Positions 1-8,960 of a stretch of DNA of 64,000 nucleotides are shown one piece after another; positions within the stretch are counted from its first letter, which is position 1; each line of letters starts with the position of its first letter. Source of the DNA: Halalkalibacter krulwichiae (GTDB lineage Bacteria; Bacillota; Bacilli; Bacillales; Bacillaceae_D). Made by a program: the position numbers and the translations under genes. The notes under the pieces are model-generated. The model saw nothing but the letters and a program-made list of their open reading frames with translations, searched no databases and was not told where the DNA came from. The DNA lies in assembly GCF_002109385.1 (NCBI RefSeq), contig NZ_CP020814.1, positions 3,371,501 through 3,435,500 of the forward strand, read 5' to 3'.

Positions 1-13
1 AGGAGGTTATCGT

Positions 14-394
14 ATGGTGATCTTATTTAGGTTATTATTATTGATTGCTTTGTTCGTGCTTGCTTATTCTGCTTTTAAATACTTGTTTCATCCAAAAAGA
101 AAATTAGAGCAAGCTCATGAGCGCAAGCAATTTTTTGTATTTGATGATGAAAAAGATGTTCGAAAGAATTTCCTGATTACGTACAAAGGCATCATGTTCG
201 AGGGAGAAAAATATTTAGGAACAACCGATCAATCATTTGAAATTGTATCTATCTACTTATGGGCCAAGCACATCGATCAATTAACCGGTCTTAGCAAAGA
301 AGATTTCCAGTTTATTACAGACGACATCCACTTACGCTATCCCAATGCTAAGATCGAGTGGAAAAGTCCAATAAAAGAATTGCTGAAAAAATAG
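14..394 (+). CDS. ysdB: YsdB-like small membrane-anchored protein
   Basis: 126 aa. Residues 1-25 form one hydrophobic N-terminal segment, followed by a soluble domain with the family-like stretch YKGIMFEGEKYLGT near residues 57-70 and IEWKSP near the C-terminus. The protein resembles Bacillus YsdB (about 130 aa), which is known as a sigma-W regulon member of unknown function. The start is supported by AGGAGG at positions 1-6, seven bases upstream of the ATG. It is one of few plus-strand genes here and converges on the TVP38-family gene, with a bidirectional hairpin between them. The promoter lies outside the window, so sigma-W control cannot be checked. Confidence 0.85.
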   Translation: MVILFRLLLLIALFVLAYSAFKYLFHPKRKLEQAHERKQFFVFDDEKDVRKNFLITYKGIMFEGEKYLGTTDQSFEIVSIYLWAKHIDQLTGLSKEDFQFITDDIHLRYPNAKIEWKSPIKELLKK

Positions 395-459
395 AACGTT
401 CAATTTAACATAACGAACTCTTGCTTCCTCCGTTTATTTCACCTTAGCTAATGGCTAGC

Positions 460-512
460 AAAAAAGGTGTGTACCACAGGTCTATTTTGACCCATTGGTA
501 CACACCTTTTTT
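460..512. terminator. Bidirectional terminator between ysdB and the TVP38-family gene
   Basis: A 17-bp inverted repeat (AAAAAAGGTGTGTACCA and its complement) has an A run on one side and a T run on the other. It can therefore end transcription from both convergent genes. The apparent plus-strand ORF over it is a shadow. Confidence 0.85.
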
Positions 513-557
513 ATTTATATCAGTCATTCTAATTCCTATAATATTTCTAAACCGCAT

Positions 558-1133
558 TTATGTTTTCTTCACTGCAAAAAAATCATTCCACCTAATATTC
601 GTACGCTTTTTTCTAAAAAAGAGAAATAGAATCGCTAGAAGAATGGCTAATAGTAACGTTCCAACTAAGGGAAGTTCGTGAATCATATCCCCTAAAGCTG
701 TGTATACAATAGCTGGCGGAATGCTGACAAAAAAAGAATATTTTGAATAAGTTTTTATATCTTTTGTTTTTTCAATTAAATACAAGGAAACAATATGAAA
801 ATGAACAAATGGCATCAATCTCATAATCATCATTTGCGGAATTGTAAGCTGCCTAGTTTTTAATATTCGTTGTTTTACTTTTGATAGTTTCTCTCTCATG
901 CTTGGAAAAATAAATATTAATCCGTAAAAAACAACACTTACAGCAGTGAGGCCTATGACAGAGTATATGGCTCCATAAAGCGTTCCAAATAAATAGCCGC
1001 CTAAAAGACAAATGACCAAAACAGGGATAAAAAACACTTGTCTAAAAACATGGAGCATGACAAAAAAGAACGGAGCCAACCAACCACTTTGTTCAATGAA
1101 CTGCATTGAACTCTCTATAAATCCCTCCTCCAT
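558..1133 (-). CDS. TVP38/TMEM64 (SNARE-associated/DedA-like) membrane protein
   Basis: 191 aa from the chosen ATG at 1133, which has GGGGAGG seven bases upstream. A longer reading to 1175 would run into ysdA and has no better ribosome site. There are about five hydrophobic segments, and the central part resembles the VTT domain (FFIPVLVICLLGGYLFG near residues 33-47, then a re-entrant-like stretch around MRLMPFVHFHIVSLYL). The family is linked to membrane lipid scrambling or transport, but the substrate here is unknown. B. subtilis carries the related ytxB near thrS, and here the gene has moved to the ysdA side. It ends in a lysine/arginine-rich tail. Confidence 0.75.
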   Translation of the reverse strand: MEEGFIESSMQFIEQSGWLAPFFFVMLHVFRQVFFIPVLVICLLGGYLFGTLYGAIYSVIGLTAVSVVFYGLIFIFPSMREKLSKVKQRILKTRQLTIPQMMIMRLMPFVHFHIVSLYLIEKTKDIKTYSKYSFFVSIPPAIVYTALGDMIHELPLVGTLLLAILLAILFLFFRKKRTNIRWNDFFAVKKT

Positions 1134-1161
1134 GCTCTTGCCTCCCCTCTCTCTTATTAAT

Positions 1162-1431
1162 CTATGCTGAGACAACCTGTAAGATGAAGATGAGTACCGC
1201 TATTTGGGCAAAAAGGATAATTGGGATTCCTATTGTAAAGCTTTTATGCTTTGTTTTGTGACGAAAAGCTCTCATTCCTACATAAATCCCGAGACTTCCT
1301 CCAAAAAATGCTAATAAGAACAACGTTTTCTCTCTTATCCTTCTTTGCCTTTTTTTCGCTCGGGCCTTGTCCATTCCCATTATCACGTATGCTAGTAAAT
1401 TAACTGCAAACAAATAGACAGTTAGAATCAT
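1162..1431 (-). CDS. ysdA: DUF1294 membrane protein YsdA
   Basis: 89 aa from ATG 1431, the same length as B. subtilis YsdA, with GGGGG eight bases upstream. An in-frame TTG at 1446 is an alternative start. There are three hydrophobic helices, and between the first two lies the basic DUF1294 signature MGMDKARAKKRQRRIREKTL, followed by FFGGSLGIYVGMRAFRHKTKH. The function is unknown in any organism I can recall. It lies just downstream of rplT but beyond that operon's terminator. Confidence 0.85.
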   Translation of the reverse strand: MILTVYLFAVNLLAYVIMGMDKARAKKRQRRIREKTLFLLAFFGGSLGIYVGMRAFRHKTKHKSFTIGIPIILFAQIAVLIFILQVVSA

Positions 1432-1481
1432 GATAGAATCCCCCAATTATCCTTTTTAGTAAGGACCTAAACCTATATAAA

Positions 1482-1508
1482 AAAGCGCGACAAATGCCGC
1501 GCTTTTAT
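1482..1508 (-). terminator. Terminator of infC-rpmI-rplT
   Basis: AAAAGCGCG pairs with CGCGCTTTT across a short loop, followed by T residues on the minus strand just after the rplT stop. Confidence 0.85.
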
Positions 1509-1511
1509 TAT

Positions 1512-1871
1512 TTATGCATTAAGGCTTGCTTTTGCTTTTTCAGCAAGTTGTGCAAATGACTTTTCGTCAGTTACGGCAAGTTCAGCAAGCATTTTACGGT
1601 TAACATTGATTTCAGCAAGCTTTAATCCGTGCATGAAACGGCTGTAAGAAAGACCATTTACACGAGCAGCTGCGTTGATACGTGTGATCCATAATTTACG
1701 GAAGTCACGTTTTTTGTTGCGACGATCACGGTAAGCATAAAGTAATGACTTCATTACCTGACCTTGTGCAGATTTAAATAATGTATGTTTTGAACCGTAA
1801 TAACCTTTAGCTAACTTTAGAACTTTTTTACGACGACGACGAGCGACATAACCGCCTTTTACTCTTGGCAT
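1512..1871 (-). CDS. rplT: 50S ribosomal protein L20
   Basis: 119 aa, full length for bL20. The very basic N-terminal tail ([26 protein letters not shown]) precedes the globular RNA-binding domain. L20 binds 23S rRNA early in assembly of the large subunit. In B. subtilis it also represses its own operon by acting on the infC leader, and a matching leader is present here upstream of infC. It is the last gene of infC-rpmI-rplT, with 30 bases between rpmI and rplT and a good ribosome site (GGAGGGAAC). Nothing is unusual in the sequence. Confidence 0.97.
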   Translation of the reverse strand: MPRVKGGYVARRRRKKVLKLAKGYYGSKHTLFKSAQGQVMKSLLYAYRDRRNKKRDFRKLWITRINAAARVNGLSYSRFMHGLKLAEINVNRKMLAELAVTDEKSFAQLAEKAKASLNA

Positions 1872-1901
1872 CGAAGTTCCCTCCTTCTATCAAACGATCA
1901 A

Positions 1902-2102
1902 TTATTTTTTGTACGTTAACATTGAGCGGATACGCTTGAAATCACCAGAATGAACCATTCCAGCTTTGCGTAGCTTACGCTTTTGCTTTTGTGATTTGTT
2001 ACCGAATAAGTGACTAGTGAATGCGTGTGCGCGCTTTAGCTTCCCAGAACCAGTCTTTTTGAAACGCTTAGCAGCACCACGGTGAGTTTTCATTTTTGGC
2101 AT
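1902..2102 (-). CDS. rpmI: 50S ribosomal protein L35
   Basis: 66 aa, the usual length for bL35, starting [18 protein letters not shown] and ending RSMLTYKK. It is a highly basic component of the large ribosomal subunit. It sits between infC and rplT, about 40 bases after the infC stop, preceded by GGAGGACCTGAG. It is expected to be co-transcribed and co-regulated with rplT through the L20-responsive leader. Confidence 0.97.
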   Translation of the reverse strand: MPKMKTHRGAAKRFKKTGSGKLKRAHAFTSHLFGNKSQKQKRKLRKAGMVHSGDFKRIRSMLTYKK

Positions 2103-2143
2103 AACTCAGGTCCTCCTTTAATCTTGTTACATAGCTTAAGATA

Positions 2144-2662
2144 TTACTTTTCAGCAGCTTTAGGTGCGAGCATTAAGAACATGCTGCGCCCTTCCATCTT
2201 AGGCATTGATTCAACAACTGCAATATCTTCACATTCTTTTGCAAGACGCTCAAGTACTTTCCGTCCAATTTGAGAGTGAGTAATAGCACGTCCACGGAAG
2301 CGGATCGCAACTTTTACTTTATCTCCTTTTTCAAGAAACTTACGAGCGTTGCGAAGCTTTGTATTAAAATCATTGTCTTCAATCGTTGGGCTTAAACGAA
2401 CCTCTTTAACATTGATGACTTTTTGATTTTTACGAGCTTCTTTTTCTTTCTTTTGTTGTTCATAACGGAATTTTCCGTAGTCCATAATACGACACACAGG
2501 TGGTTTCGCATTTGGAGCAACACATACTAAATCAAGGTTTACATTACTCGCCATCTCAAGAGCTTCTTGCTTTGACTTAACGCCGATTTGATCACCGTTT
2601 GCTCCAATAAGACGTACTTCGCGTGCACGAATCCCTTCATTGACCAACATGTCTTTACTAAT
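2144..2662 (-). CDS. infC: Translation initiation factor IF-3 (AUU start)
   Basis: 172 aa from an ATT codon at 2662, reading [30 protein letters not shown] lies eight bases upstream of the ATT. The longer ATG frame to 2701 reads through this ribosome site and adds residues with no family match, while the internal ATG four codons later lacks one. The N-terminal domain, linker ([17 protein letters not shown]) and C-terminal 30S-binding domain are all present. IF3 rejects non-canonical start codons, so an AUU start lets it repress itself; this is known for E. coli, and the B. subtilis gene also starts with AUU. It is the first gene of the ribosomal operon. Confidence 0.95.
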   Translation of the reverse strand: MSKDMLVNEGIRAREVRLIGANGDQIGVKSKQEALEMASNVNLDLVCVAPNAKPPVCRIMDYGKFRYEQQKKEKEARKNQKVINVKEVRLSPTIEDNDFNTKLRNARKFLEKGDKVKVAIRFRGRAITHSQIGRKVLERLAKECEDIAVVESMPKMEGRSMFLMLAPKAAEK

Positions 2663-2753
2663 AGTGAGCCACCTCCAAAGGATTTTAACGAACCAAAGCA
2701 ATTTTTCCGCATCGCCAATGTATTACACTAGCATATTGCACCTCATTTAAGTA

Positions 2754-2900
2754 CAAAAAAAGTGCGGGCGCAATACGCCCACACTAATTCCATTTATCCA
2801 AAAATGAAACGTTTTTACCTGTAAACTGCATATAGCGTCATCAGGTGAGAAGCGGGCGCTTCTTCTTGCTTTGTTTCTAATGTTTAATTGTTTACTAAAC
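2754..2900 (-). promoter_or_regulatory. L20-type leader with intrinsic attenuator upstream of infC
   Basis: The transcript start inferred near 2895 gives a roughly 230-base leader. It has a GC-rich hairpin region (GAAGCGCCCGCTTCTC) and then a strong terminator at 2754-2783, where GTGTGGGCG pairs with CGCCCGCAC before seven T residues, all upstream of the IF3 ribosome site. This matches the known Bacillus L20 leader, in which L20 binding favours termination. The placement is certain; L20 binding is inferred from the family. Confidence 0.85.
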
Positions 2901-2901
2901 G

Positions 2902-2930
2902 ACTATAACATACCCACTGAAAGGTGTCAA
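2902..2930 (-). promoter_or_regulatory. Sigma-A promoter of infC-rpmI-rplT
   Basis: A perfect -35 TTGACA (2925-2930) and -10 TATAGT (2902-2907) are separated by 17 bases on the minus strand, upstream of the L20 leader. Confidence 0.9.
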
Positions 2931-3046
2931 ATCCTTTTTAGTGCTCGACCTATATTATTTTAACTCCTAACCTTCTAGAAAGCAATGACTTATTTTCATA
3001 AAGTTAGATAGAGGTTTTTCCAAATACGGAAAAAACCGATATTCTC

Positions 3047-3371
3047 GAGATTTTCCCCACCAGGTAAAGATCGACCTGGCGGTAGCATTTTCAATGAAGC
3101 GACGATGGCTTCTCTCGCTGCGCGTCTTTTTGAGAAGTTCGCTCAAAAAGACTTAAAACCTTGCAGCGGCTCCGTTCATCGCTTCGAGATTTTCCCCACC
3201 AGGTAAAGATCGACCTGGCGGTAGCATTTTCAATGAAGCGACGATGGCTTCTCTCGCTGCGCGTCTTTTTGAGAAGTTCGCTCAAAAAGACTTAAAACCT
3301 TGCAGCGGCTCCGCTCATCGCTTCGAGATTTTCCCCACCAGGTAAAGATCGACCTGGTGGGGAAAATCTCT
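3047..3371 (-). repeat. Structured repeat locus A: two 139-bp tandem units plus terminal hairpin
   Basis: Directly after thrS a perfect 19-bp hairpin (arms GAGATTTTCCCCACCAGGT, 3325-3371) is followed in the gene direction by two tandem units with an exact 139-bp period (hairpin copies begin at 3047, 3186 and 3325). The only difference I see between the two units is one C/T. Each unit contains an outer stem (GAAGCGATG with CATCG..GCTTC), a conserved GCGGAGC internal segment, a GCTGC/GCAGC stem and an inner stem TCTTTTTGAG/CTCAAAAAGA. The hairpin is repeated with a mismatched 5' arm in the distal copies. Apparent ORFs inside are artefacts. Confidence 0.85.
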
Positions 3372-3372
3372 T

Positions 3373-5303
3373 TTACTTTCTAGCTTCTGTACTCATTTGG
3401 GTTACAAAGTCTTTAAGTGGGACAGATGTTGAGTCTTGTTCGCCGTATTTGCGGATGTTGACTGCTTCTGCTTCCATTTCTTTGTCTCCTAGGACAAGCA
3501 TGTATGGGATTTTTTGCATTTGTGCTTCTCGGATTTTGTAGCCTAGCTTTTCGTCTCTTTCATCGATTTCAACACGTACTCCTACAGCTTGTAAGCTTTC
3601 TTGTACCTTTTTTGCGTACTCAAGATGTACATCGTTTGATACAGGGATGATTTGTGTTTGAATTGGAGCTAACCAAGTTGGGAATGCTCCTTTATACTCT
3701 TCAAGTAAGAAGGCAACGAAACGTTCCATCGTTGAAACAACACCGCGGTGTACAACGACTGGACGATGCTGTTGACCATCTTCCCCAACATACGTTAAAT
3801 CAAAGCGCTCTGGAAGCAAGAAATCTAATTGCACCGTTGATAACGTCTCTTCTTTTCCAAGAGCTGTTTTCACTTGAACATCAAGTTTCGGACCATAGAA
3901 TGCTGCTTCTCCCTCAGCTTCGTAATACTCAATATCACCAAGCTCATTCATCGCTTCACGTAGCATGCCTTGCGCCTTTTCCCACATGGCATCATCATCA
4001 AAATATTTTTCTTTGTCTTCAGGATCACGGTAAGAGAGACGTAATTTATAATCTTCAATGCCAAAGTCTTTGTAAACTTCTTGAATCAAATGAACGACTC
4101 GTATAAACTCTTCCTTAATTTGATCAGGACGACAGAAAATGTGAGCATCATTTAAAGTCATTCCGCGCACTCGTTGTAAACCAGAAACAGCACCAGACAT
4201 CTCATAACGATGCATCATTCCAAGTTCAGCAATACGAAGCGGTAATTGACGATAACTTCTCATATCCTGCTTATATACCATCATATGATGCGGACAGTTC
4301 ATTGGACGTAAAACGAATTCTTCATTGTCACGTTCCATTACAGGGAACATATCATCTTTATAGTGCTCCCAATGTCCAGATGTTTTATAAAGTTCAGAGC
4401 TTCCTAAAATCGGTGTATAAACATGTTGATATCCTAGTCTTTCCTCTTTATCTACAATGTAACGCTCGATAATACGGCGAACTGTAGCACCTTTTGGAAG
4501 CCACAATGGCAAACCTTGCCCAACTTTTTGTGATAAAGCGAAGATCCCTAATTCTTTCCCTAACTTACGATGATCACGCTCTTTCGCCTCTTCTAATAGA
4601 CGAAGGTGCTCTTTTAGATCCTCTTTGTTGAAAAACGCCGTTCCATAAATACGTTGAAGCATCTTGTTCTTACTATCTCCACGCCAATAAGCACCGGCTA
4701 GGCTCAACAATTTAAATTCTTTAATTTTATTTGTTGACGGAATATGAACACCACGACACAAGTCAAAGAATTCCCCTTGCTCATAAATCGTCAGCATTTC
4801 CCCTTCTGGTATAGCTTCGATCAGTTCAAGTTTGTATTCGTCACCTATTTCTTTGTATTTCGCAATCGCATCTTCACGTGAAACTTCAATCCGTTTCACT
4901 TCAAGATTTTCAGAAATGATTTTCTTCATTTCTTTCTCGATTTTCGGTAAGTCTTCAGGCGTTAACGACTCTTCAGAATCGATATCGTAGTAAAAACCGC
5001 CTTCAATGACTGGTCCTACCCTAACTTCACATCTTTATAAAGTCGTTTAATCGCTTGTGCCATTACGTGAGCTGTGCTATGACGTACAATTTCTAATGCT
5101 TCTTCTGAGTCAGGTGTCACAATTGCAATTGATCCATCCTCTGTAATTGGTGTACGTAGATCAATTACTGTATCATTTAATTTTCCAGCGATTGCCTTTT
5201 TCTTTAATCCAGGGCTAATCGATGCAGCGATGTCTTCTGTCGTCGTTCCACTTGGAAACTCCTTTACAGCACCATCTGGAAACGTAATTTTTACATCGGC
5301 CAT
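3373..5303 (-). CDS. thrS: Threonyl-tRNA synthetase (one-base frameshift in this sequence)
   Basis: Charges tRNA-Thr in the cytoplasm. The N-terminal TGS domain ([20 protein letters not shown]) and the start of the editing domain ([11 protein letters not shown]) are in one frame; the rest of the editing domain, the class II catalytic core (motif region RPMNCPHHM, zinc-binding Cys/His) and the anticodon-binding domain are in another. The break is at 5019-5021, where GGG should be GGGG: adding one G restores [17 protein letters not shown] and a 643-aa protein, the B. subtilis length. ATG 5303 follows GGAGTG. A T-box leader precedes it. The gene is essential, so sequencing error is far more likely than a real mutation. 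Confidence 0.95.
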
Positions 5304-5327
5304 ACTGTCCACTCCTTCAAAAAATAT

Positions 5328-5600
5328 AATAAAAAACACCCATCCCTCCATATAGAAGGGACGAGTGTAATTCGTGGTTCCACCCTTGTTCAAGACTGCT
5401 CAGGCTGAGTAGTCTCCTCAAGATACAAATATAACGGCTGCATACCGGCGTCAGATATTCCACTAATGTGTTTCCCAAACGCAGTTCAGAGGTGGTAAGA
5501 ACGTTACTCAAGTTAGGAAGCTCCCAGCCATACTTCCCTCTCTGTAAACTGATGTATACGTCTCATGTCCTCGTCAAGACTCTTAGTTCTATTCACTATG
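5328..5600 (-). promoter_or_regulatory. T-box leader of thrS, threonine specifier
   Basis: The minus strand contains the classic T-box AGGGTGGAACCACG (5371-5386). It is followed by an antiterminator/terminator pair (ACACTCGTCCCTTC with GGAGGGATGGGTGT) and a T run at about 5331-5369. Upstream is a Stem I region with an AGAGAGG stretch and, near 5491-5496, ACCACC followed by TCTGAAC in the specifier position, where either reading gives Thr codon ACC. The leader senses uncharged tRNA-Thr and opens thrS transcription. The exact 5' end is not defined. Confidence 0.92.
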
Positions 5601-5653
5601 ATATGTAGTATTATATTGAGCCTCGTAAAGAAATGCAAGTGGAATTGAAAAGT

Positions 5654-6514
5654 TTAATTAGATTCTTGCTCATATGCTTTTAGCGGGTAAAGTTTCATTC
5701 TCTCTTGAAAAATGGCTTGTATCGATAACACCACACCATGATCTGGATCATCTGTAAAGACATGAACAATTTGCGGAACCATACTCACTAATGGACTAAT
5801 GACCATTTCGTCAATATCAACCTCTTGTTCAAAAACAAGGTCGTCTTGCAAATAAAACAATAGTTCCTCCCTCGTCAGTCTTCGAAAATGTTCATCATAA
5901 AATGTGAATTGACCATCATGAACAACATATACAACATTAAGATTAGCCGGTGAATACTGAACATACTGTCTGAAATCTTCAATCATATTTTGATATTCTT
6001 GTTCAAGCATATACTCATCAATTGCCATCTCTACACAGTCAATTAAAATCTCACCATAATCTTTTAATCTAAATGTTAGAAACGGTTCATAGTAAAACGT
6101 TGTTTCTTCTTCTAAATGCTTTGCAAATGCATCATAGATATAGGCCCTTCTGTTAAAGAACGGCTTCATTTGTGGTAAATCATTACGGTCTCCCTCTAAA
6201 ATGGATTTAGCAATCGTTAAGATCTGTTGTTGTTCATCTTCATCTGTAAAATAAAACATCGTCTCAATAATATCTAACAACCATAAATCTTCCTTAGTAC
6301 TTATCACATAATCAGTTAAAACAGATGCGAGCAAAGGATGAAAGGAATCATAAAAATCGATATGCTTATGTTCATAGTTGAGGATTATCGTGTCTTCCCC
6401 TTCAGCTTTTACTGCTCCACCTAAGCCATAGGCAGCGTACTTTTGGATATACGCCGTTAGCTGACGAAACAGCTGCTTGCAATCTTGTTCCGTTTCAAAA
6501 TGGATTGCTATCAA
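5654..6514 (-). CDS. ytxC: Sporulation-associated protein YtxC
   Basis: 286 aa, close to B. subtilis YtxC (about 281 aa). The protein is acidic and soluble with no membrane helix, and has the family-like central stretch LLDIIETMFYFTDEDEQQQIL and the C-terminal pattern VVDEMVIS-like DEMVISPLVSMVPQIVHVF. The role is unknown; the family is confined to spore-formers. It lies upstream of thrS in transcription order but is separated from it by the T-box leader, so the two are probably independent units. The start at 6514 is taken because the protein begins as the family does (MIAIHFET); the ribosome site (AAGGGGAG) lies close upstream. Confidence 0.85.
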   Translation of the reverse strand: MIAIHFETEQDCKQLFRQLTAYIQKYAAYGLGGAVKAEGEDTIILNYEHKHIDFYDSFHPLLASVLTDYVISTKEDLWLLDIIETMFYFTDEDEQQQILTIAKSILEGDRNDLPQMKPFFNRRAYIYDAFAKHLEEETTFYYEPFLTFRLKDYGEILIDCVEMAIDEYMLEQEYQNMIEDFRQYVQYSPANLNVVYVVHDGQFTFYDEHFRRLTREELLFYLQDDLVFEQEVDIDEMVISPLVSMVPQIVHVFTDDPDHGVVLSIQAIFQERMKLYPLKAYEQESN

Positions 6515-6814
6515 CGCTAACTCCCCTTACATATACAAACACCTCTATAGGTACATATGGATGAATTTGATTCGTCTTAGACAGGCTCTACTTCCATCCT
6601 ATGATTTGCTTTGGAAAACATGATAAGAAAATCAGTCGTTTTTGCTTTTATGCTTCAAGCTTGACCGTTTTCAATGTTCTTCTCCCTCTATTTTTATACA
6701 ATATGCCATCTTGGATTAGCGATAAACGGTCCAAAAGATTAAAGCAACAACCTTTGAAAATTGAAAATAAGAACAAAAAAAAGACCTGCCACTGGCAAGT
6801 CTCTTATCATTCTA
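6515..6814. other. Intergenic stretch between mqnC and ytxC
   Basis: About 300 bases of AT-rich sequence. The only clear element is the mqnC terminator at 6775-6803. Plus-strand ORFs here have no ribosome site or recognisable product. The ytxC promoter presumably lies in this stretch, but I cannot assign it with confidence. Confidence 0.6.
6775..6803 (-). terminator. Terminator of mqnC
   Basis: AGACTTGCC and GGCAGGTCT pair around a short loop, followed by eight T residues on the minus strand just past the mqnC stop. Confidence 0.88.
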
Positions 6815-7927
6815 TTAATTTTGCATAACGAAGTCTTTCGCTGCCGTTTCCTTATCGTCAAATACACGGAGAGTTTCGTACTTCGTATTACGTTGAGCTG
6901 GAATCTTGCCAGCTTCACGGATCAAACGAAGGATTTCATTCGTGTTCACTTTATGAGTTGTTCCAGCTGCTGAGACAACATTTTCTTCCATCATTGTACT
7001 TCCGAAATCATTACATCCATATTCAAGAGATAACTTACCGACTTCAGGACCCATCGTTACCCAAGAAGATTGAAAGTTTTCAATATTATCTAAGAAAAGA
7101 CGAGAGATCGCAACATTTTTTAAATAATCGCGCGGTGTTAACTTTTTCGTTTTGTACATACCCGTATTCTCCGGCTGGAATAACCATGAGATAAAAGCAG
7201 TAAAACAATTTGTTTCATCTTGAGCATCACGAATGCGCTGTAAATGAAGAGCACGTTCTTCAAAAGACTCTCCAAATCCAATAACCATCGTTGCCGAACC
7301 AAACATACCTACTCTTTTAGATGCCTTCATCGCTTCAATCCATTGCTCCCAAGTAATTTTCAAGCGACTCACACGCAATCTTGTTTCCTCCGTTAATATT
7401 TCAGCTCCGCCTCCAGGCATACTATCAAGTCCAGCTTCATGTAATGAACGTAGAACTTCTTCTACTGACAACCCAGAAACTTCAGCAATCTTCCAGACTT
7501 CAGCAGGGGAGAACGAGTGCATCCAAATATCCGGATAACGCTTTTTAATGTTTGCGAGCAAATCTGTATAATAACTTAAAGGCAGATCCGGGTTCGTACC
7601 ACCTTGCATTAAGATTTCCGTTCCATTAACATCAAGCGTCTCTTCAATCTTCTTATAAATAACATCGTCACTAAGTACATACCCTTCTTTATGGCCAGGC
7701 TTTCGATAAAATGCACAAAAACGACAATACGTATCACAAAAGTTCGTATAATTCACATTACGACCAATGACAAAAGTTGTAATGGGTTCTGGGTGCCACT
7801 TTTTCATTACTTCATTTGCAGCTGCGCCCATTTTTTCAACTTCATCACTTTCATAAAGAGCAATTGCATCTTCCATTTGCAGGCGTTCACCGTTTAGCGC
7901 ACGTTCTAATATCGCATCAATGCTCAT
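6815..7927 (-). CDS. mqnC: Cyclic dehypoxanthinyl futalosine synthase (radical SAM)
   Basis: 370 aa. MqnC cyclises dehypoxanthinyl futalosine to its cyclic form in the futalosine route to menaquinone. The radical-SAM cluster motif CxxxCxxC is at Cys64, Cys68 and Cys71 (FCDTYCRFCAF), followed by the family stretches TEILMQGGTNPDL, SMPGGGAEIL and MMEENVVSAAG. These distinguish it from biotin synthase and fit MqnC better than MqnE. B. subtilis uses the menFDHBEC route and lacks this gene, whereas B. halodurans is known to carry the futalosine pathway. It is a single gene with its own terminator; the partner mqnA, mqnE and mqnD are not in the window. Confidence 0.9.
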   Translation of the reverse strand: MSIDAILERALNGERLQMEDAIALYESDEVEKMGAAANEVMKKWHPEPITTFVIGRNVNYTNFCDTYCRFCAFYRKPGHKEGYVLSDDVIYKKIEETLDVNGTEILMQGGTNPDLPLSYYTDLLANIKKRYPDIWMHSFSPAEVWKIAEVSGLSVEEVLRSLHEAGLDSMPGGGAEILTEETRLRVSRLKITWEQWIEAMKASKRVGMFGSATMVIGFGESFEERALHLQRIRDAQDETNCFTAFISWLFQPENTGMYKTKKLTPRDYLKNVAISRLFLDNIENFQSSWVTMGPEVGKLSLEYGCNDFGSTMMEENVVSAAGTTHKVNTNEILRLIREAGKIPAQRNTKYETLRVFDDKETAAKDFVMQN

Positions 7928-8027
7928 GTTGTAACCCTCCGCAATCTATCAAAATTCAATACTCTCATCCTATCATAGTTGCTTCAATCCGCAAAGCAAA
8001 GACATTCCAATTGGAAAAAAGTTCAAT

Positions 8028-8957
8028 TTACCGTATTCGACGATTTGCACCTTCCACTGTTACAAAAGTAGTAAAGTGTTTGATACGCTCCATTATTCTC
8101 TTTGCTTTTAGCTCTTCAATTCCCCCACGTTCTGAATAAGCTAAATGTTCTTCTAATTCTTCATAATCATAGTTTGATGTAAACAAGGTTGGTAATTTCT
8201 CTAGCATTCGATGTTGTAATATAGCCCCAAGTACATCATCTCTTATCCAACCTGAAATAGTCTCTGCACCAATGTCATCAAGAATCAACACTTCAGCTCG
8301 CTTGACCGTGTCTAACTTTTCTTGAAAAGTGCCGTTAGAGATAGATGATTTCATCTCTCTGAAAAAGTCAGGTGTATACACAATGTACGTTTCAATTCCT
8401 CGATCTCTTAACTCATTAGCTACCGCACCCATTAAATACGTTTTTCCAACACCAAATTTCCCGTAAAAATATAAACCTTGACCGTCTTCTCCTGGATTCG
8501 CTTGAAGAGCAAAAGCTAAAGCTTTCCTGCTTGCCTCTTCCCGTTCATGATCCCGATCAAGCTGATCAAATGTTGCTCCCAAAATGTCTTTAGGAACATA
8601 AAACGATTGAATGAGTTGACGCTTTTTCTGATCATGATCTTGTTGCTTCTTTAAGTCACATGGCTGATAGCTGAGGTCAAGTGCTTTACCAGCGATTATT
8701 AACTCTGGTTGATATCCCTTCATCATATTGGGGCAACGAGATAAGCCAGGACAATTTTGACAGTTATGAAGCTCCTTTTGCAGCTCGTAAAGCTTAATCA
8801 AGCCTTTCTCAAAGGTTTCTTCCGTTACAGGAACATTCTTAAGTGCCTTTTGCACAATTGGATCTGCAAGGAGCGATGCCTTGGCATCGTTTAACCTCTG
8901 TTGGAATGTATCATTATCTTGTGTCCATTGTTTCAACGATGATTGGATTGACTCCAT
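8028..8957 (-). CDS. dnaI: Primosomal protein DnaI (helicase loader)
   Basis: 309 aa. DnaI is an AAA+ ATPase that loads the replicative helicase DnaC onto DNA with DnaB and DnaD. The N-terminal zinc-type region has Cys66, Cys69, Cys75 and Cys100 (HNCQNCPGLSRC). Walker A GKFGVGKT is at residues 166-173 and Walker B LILDDIGAE follows near 225. The length matches B. subtilis DnaI (311 aa). It starts 3 bases after the dnaB stop, so the two are co-transcribed and probably translationally coupled, as in B. subtilis. Confidence 0.95.
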   Translation of the reverse strand: MESIQSSLKQWTQDNDTFQQRLNDAKASLLADPIVQKALKNVPVTEETFEKGLIKLYELQKELHNCQNCPGLSRCPNMMKGYQPELIIAGKALDLSYQPCDLKKQQDHDQKKRQLIQSFYVPKDILGATFDQLDRDHEREEASRKALAFALQANPGEDGQGLYFYGKFGVGKTYLMGAVANELRDRGIETYIVYTPDFFREMKSSISNGTFQEKLDTVKRAEVLILDDIGAETISGWIRDDVLGAILQHRMLEKLPTLFTSNYDYEELEEHLAYSERGGIEELKAKRIMERIKHFTTFVTVEGANRRIR

Positions 8958-8960
8958 TCA

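Noticed and set aside
2082..2273. Plus-strand ORFs over infC/rpmI and over many other genes
   Set aside because: Out-of-frame shadows of well-identified minus-strand genes.
3091..3285. Short minus-strand ORF in repeat locus A
   Set aside because: Lies wholly inside the tandem repeat, has no ribosome site and no family match; the RNA/DNA structure explains the sequence.
3047..3371. CRISPR array
   Set aside because: Repeats are 139 bp with no unique spacers of constant length, and no cas genes are in the window.
5016..5393. Separate small TGS-domain gene upstream of thrS
   Set aside because: It is the first part of thrS split by a one-base error; one added G joins it exactly.
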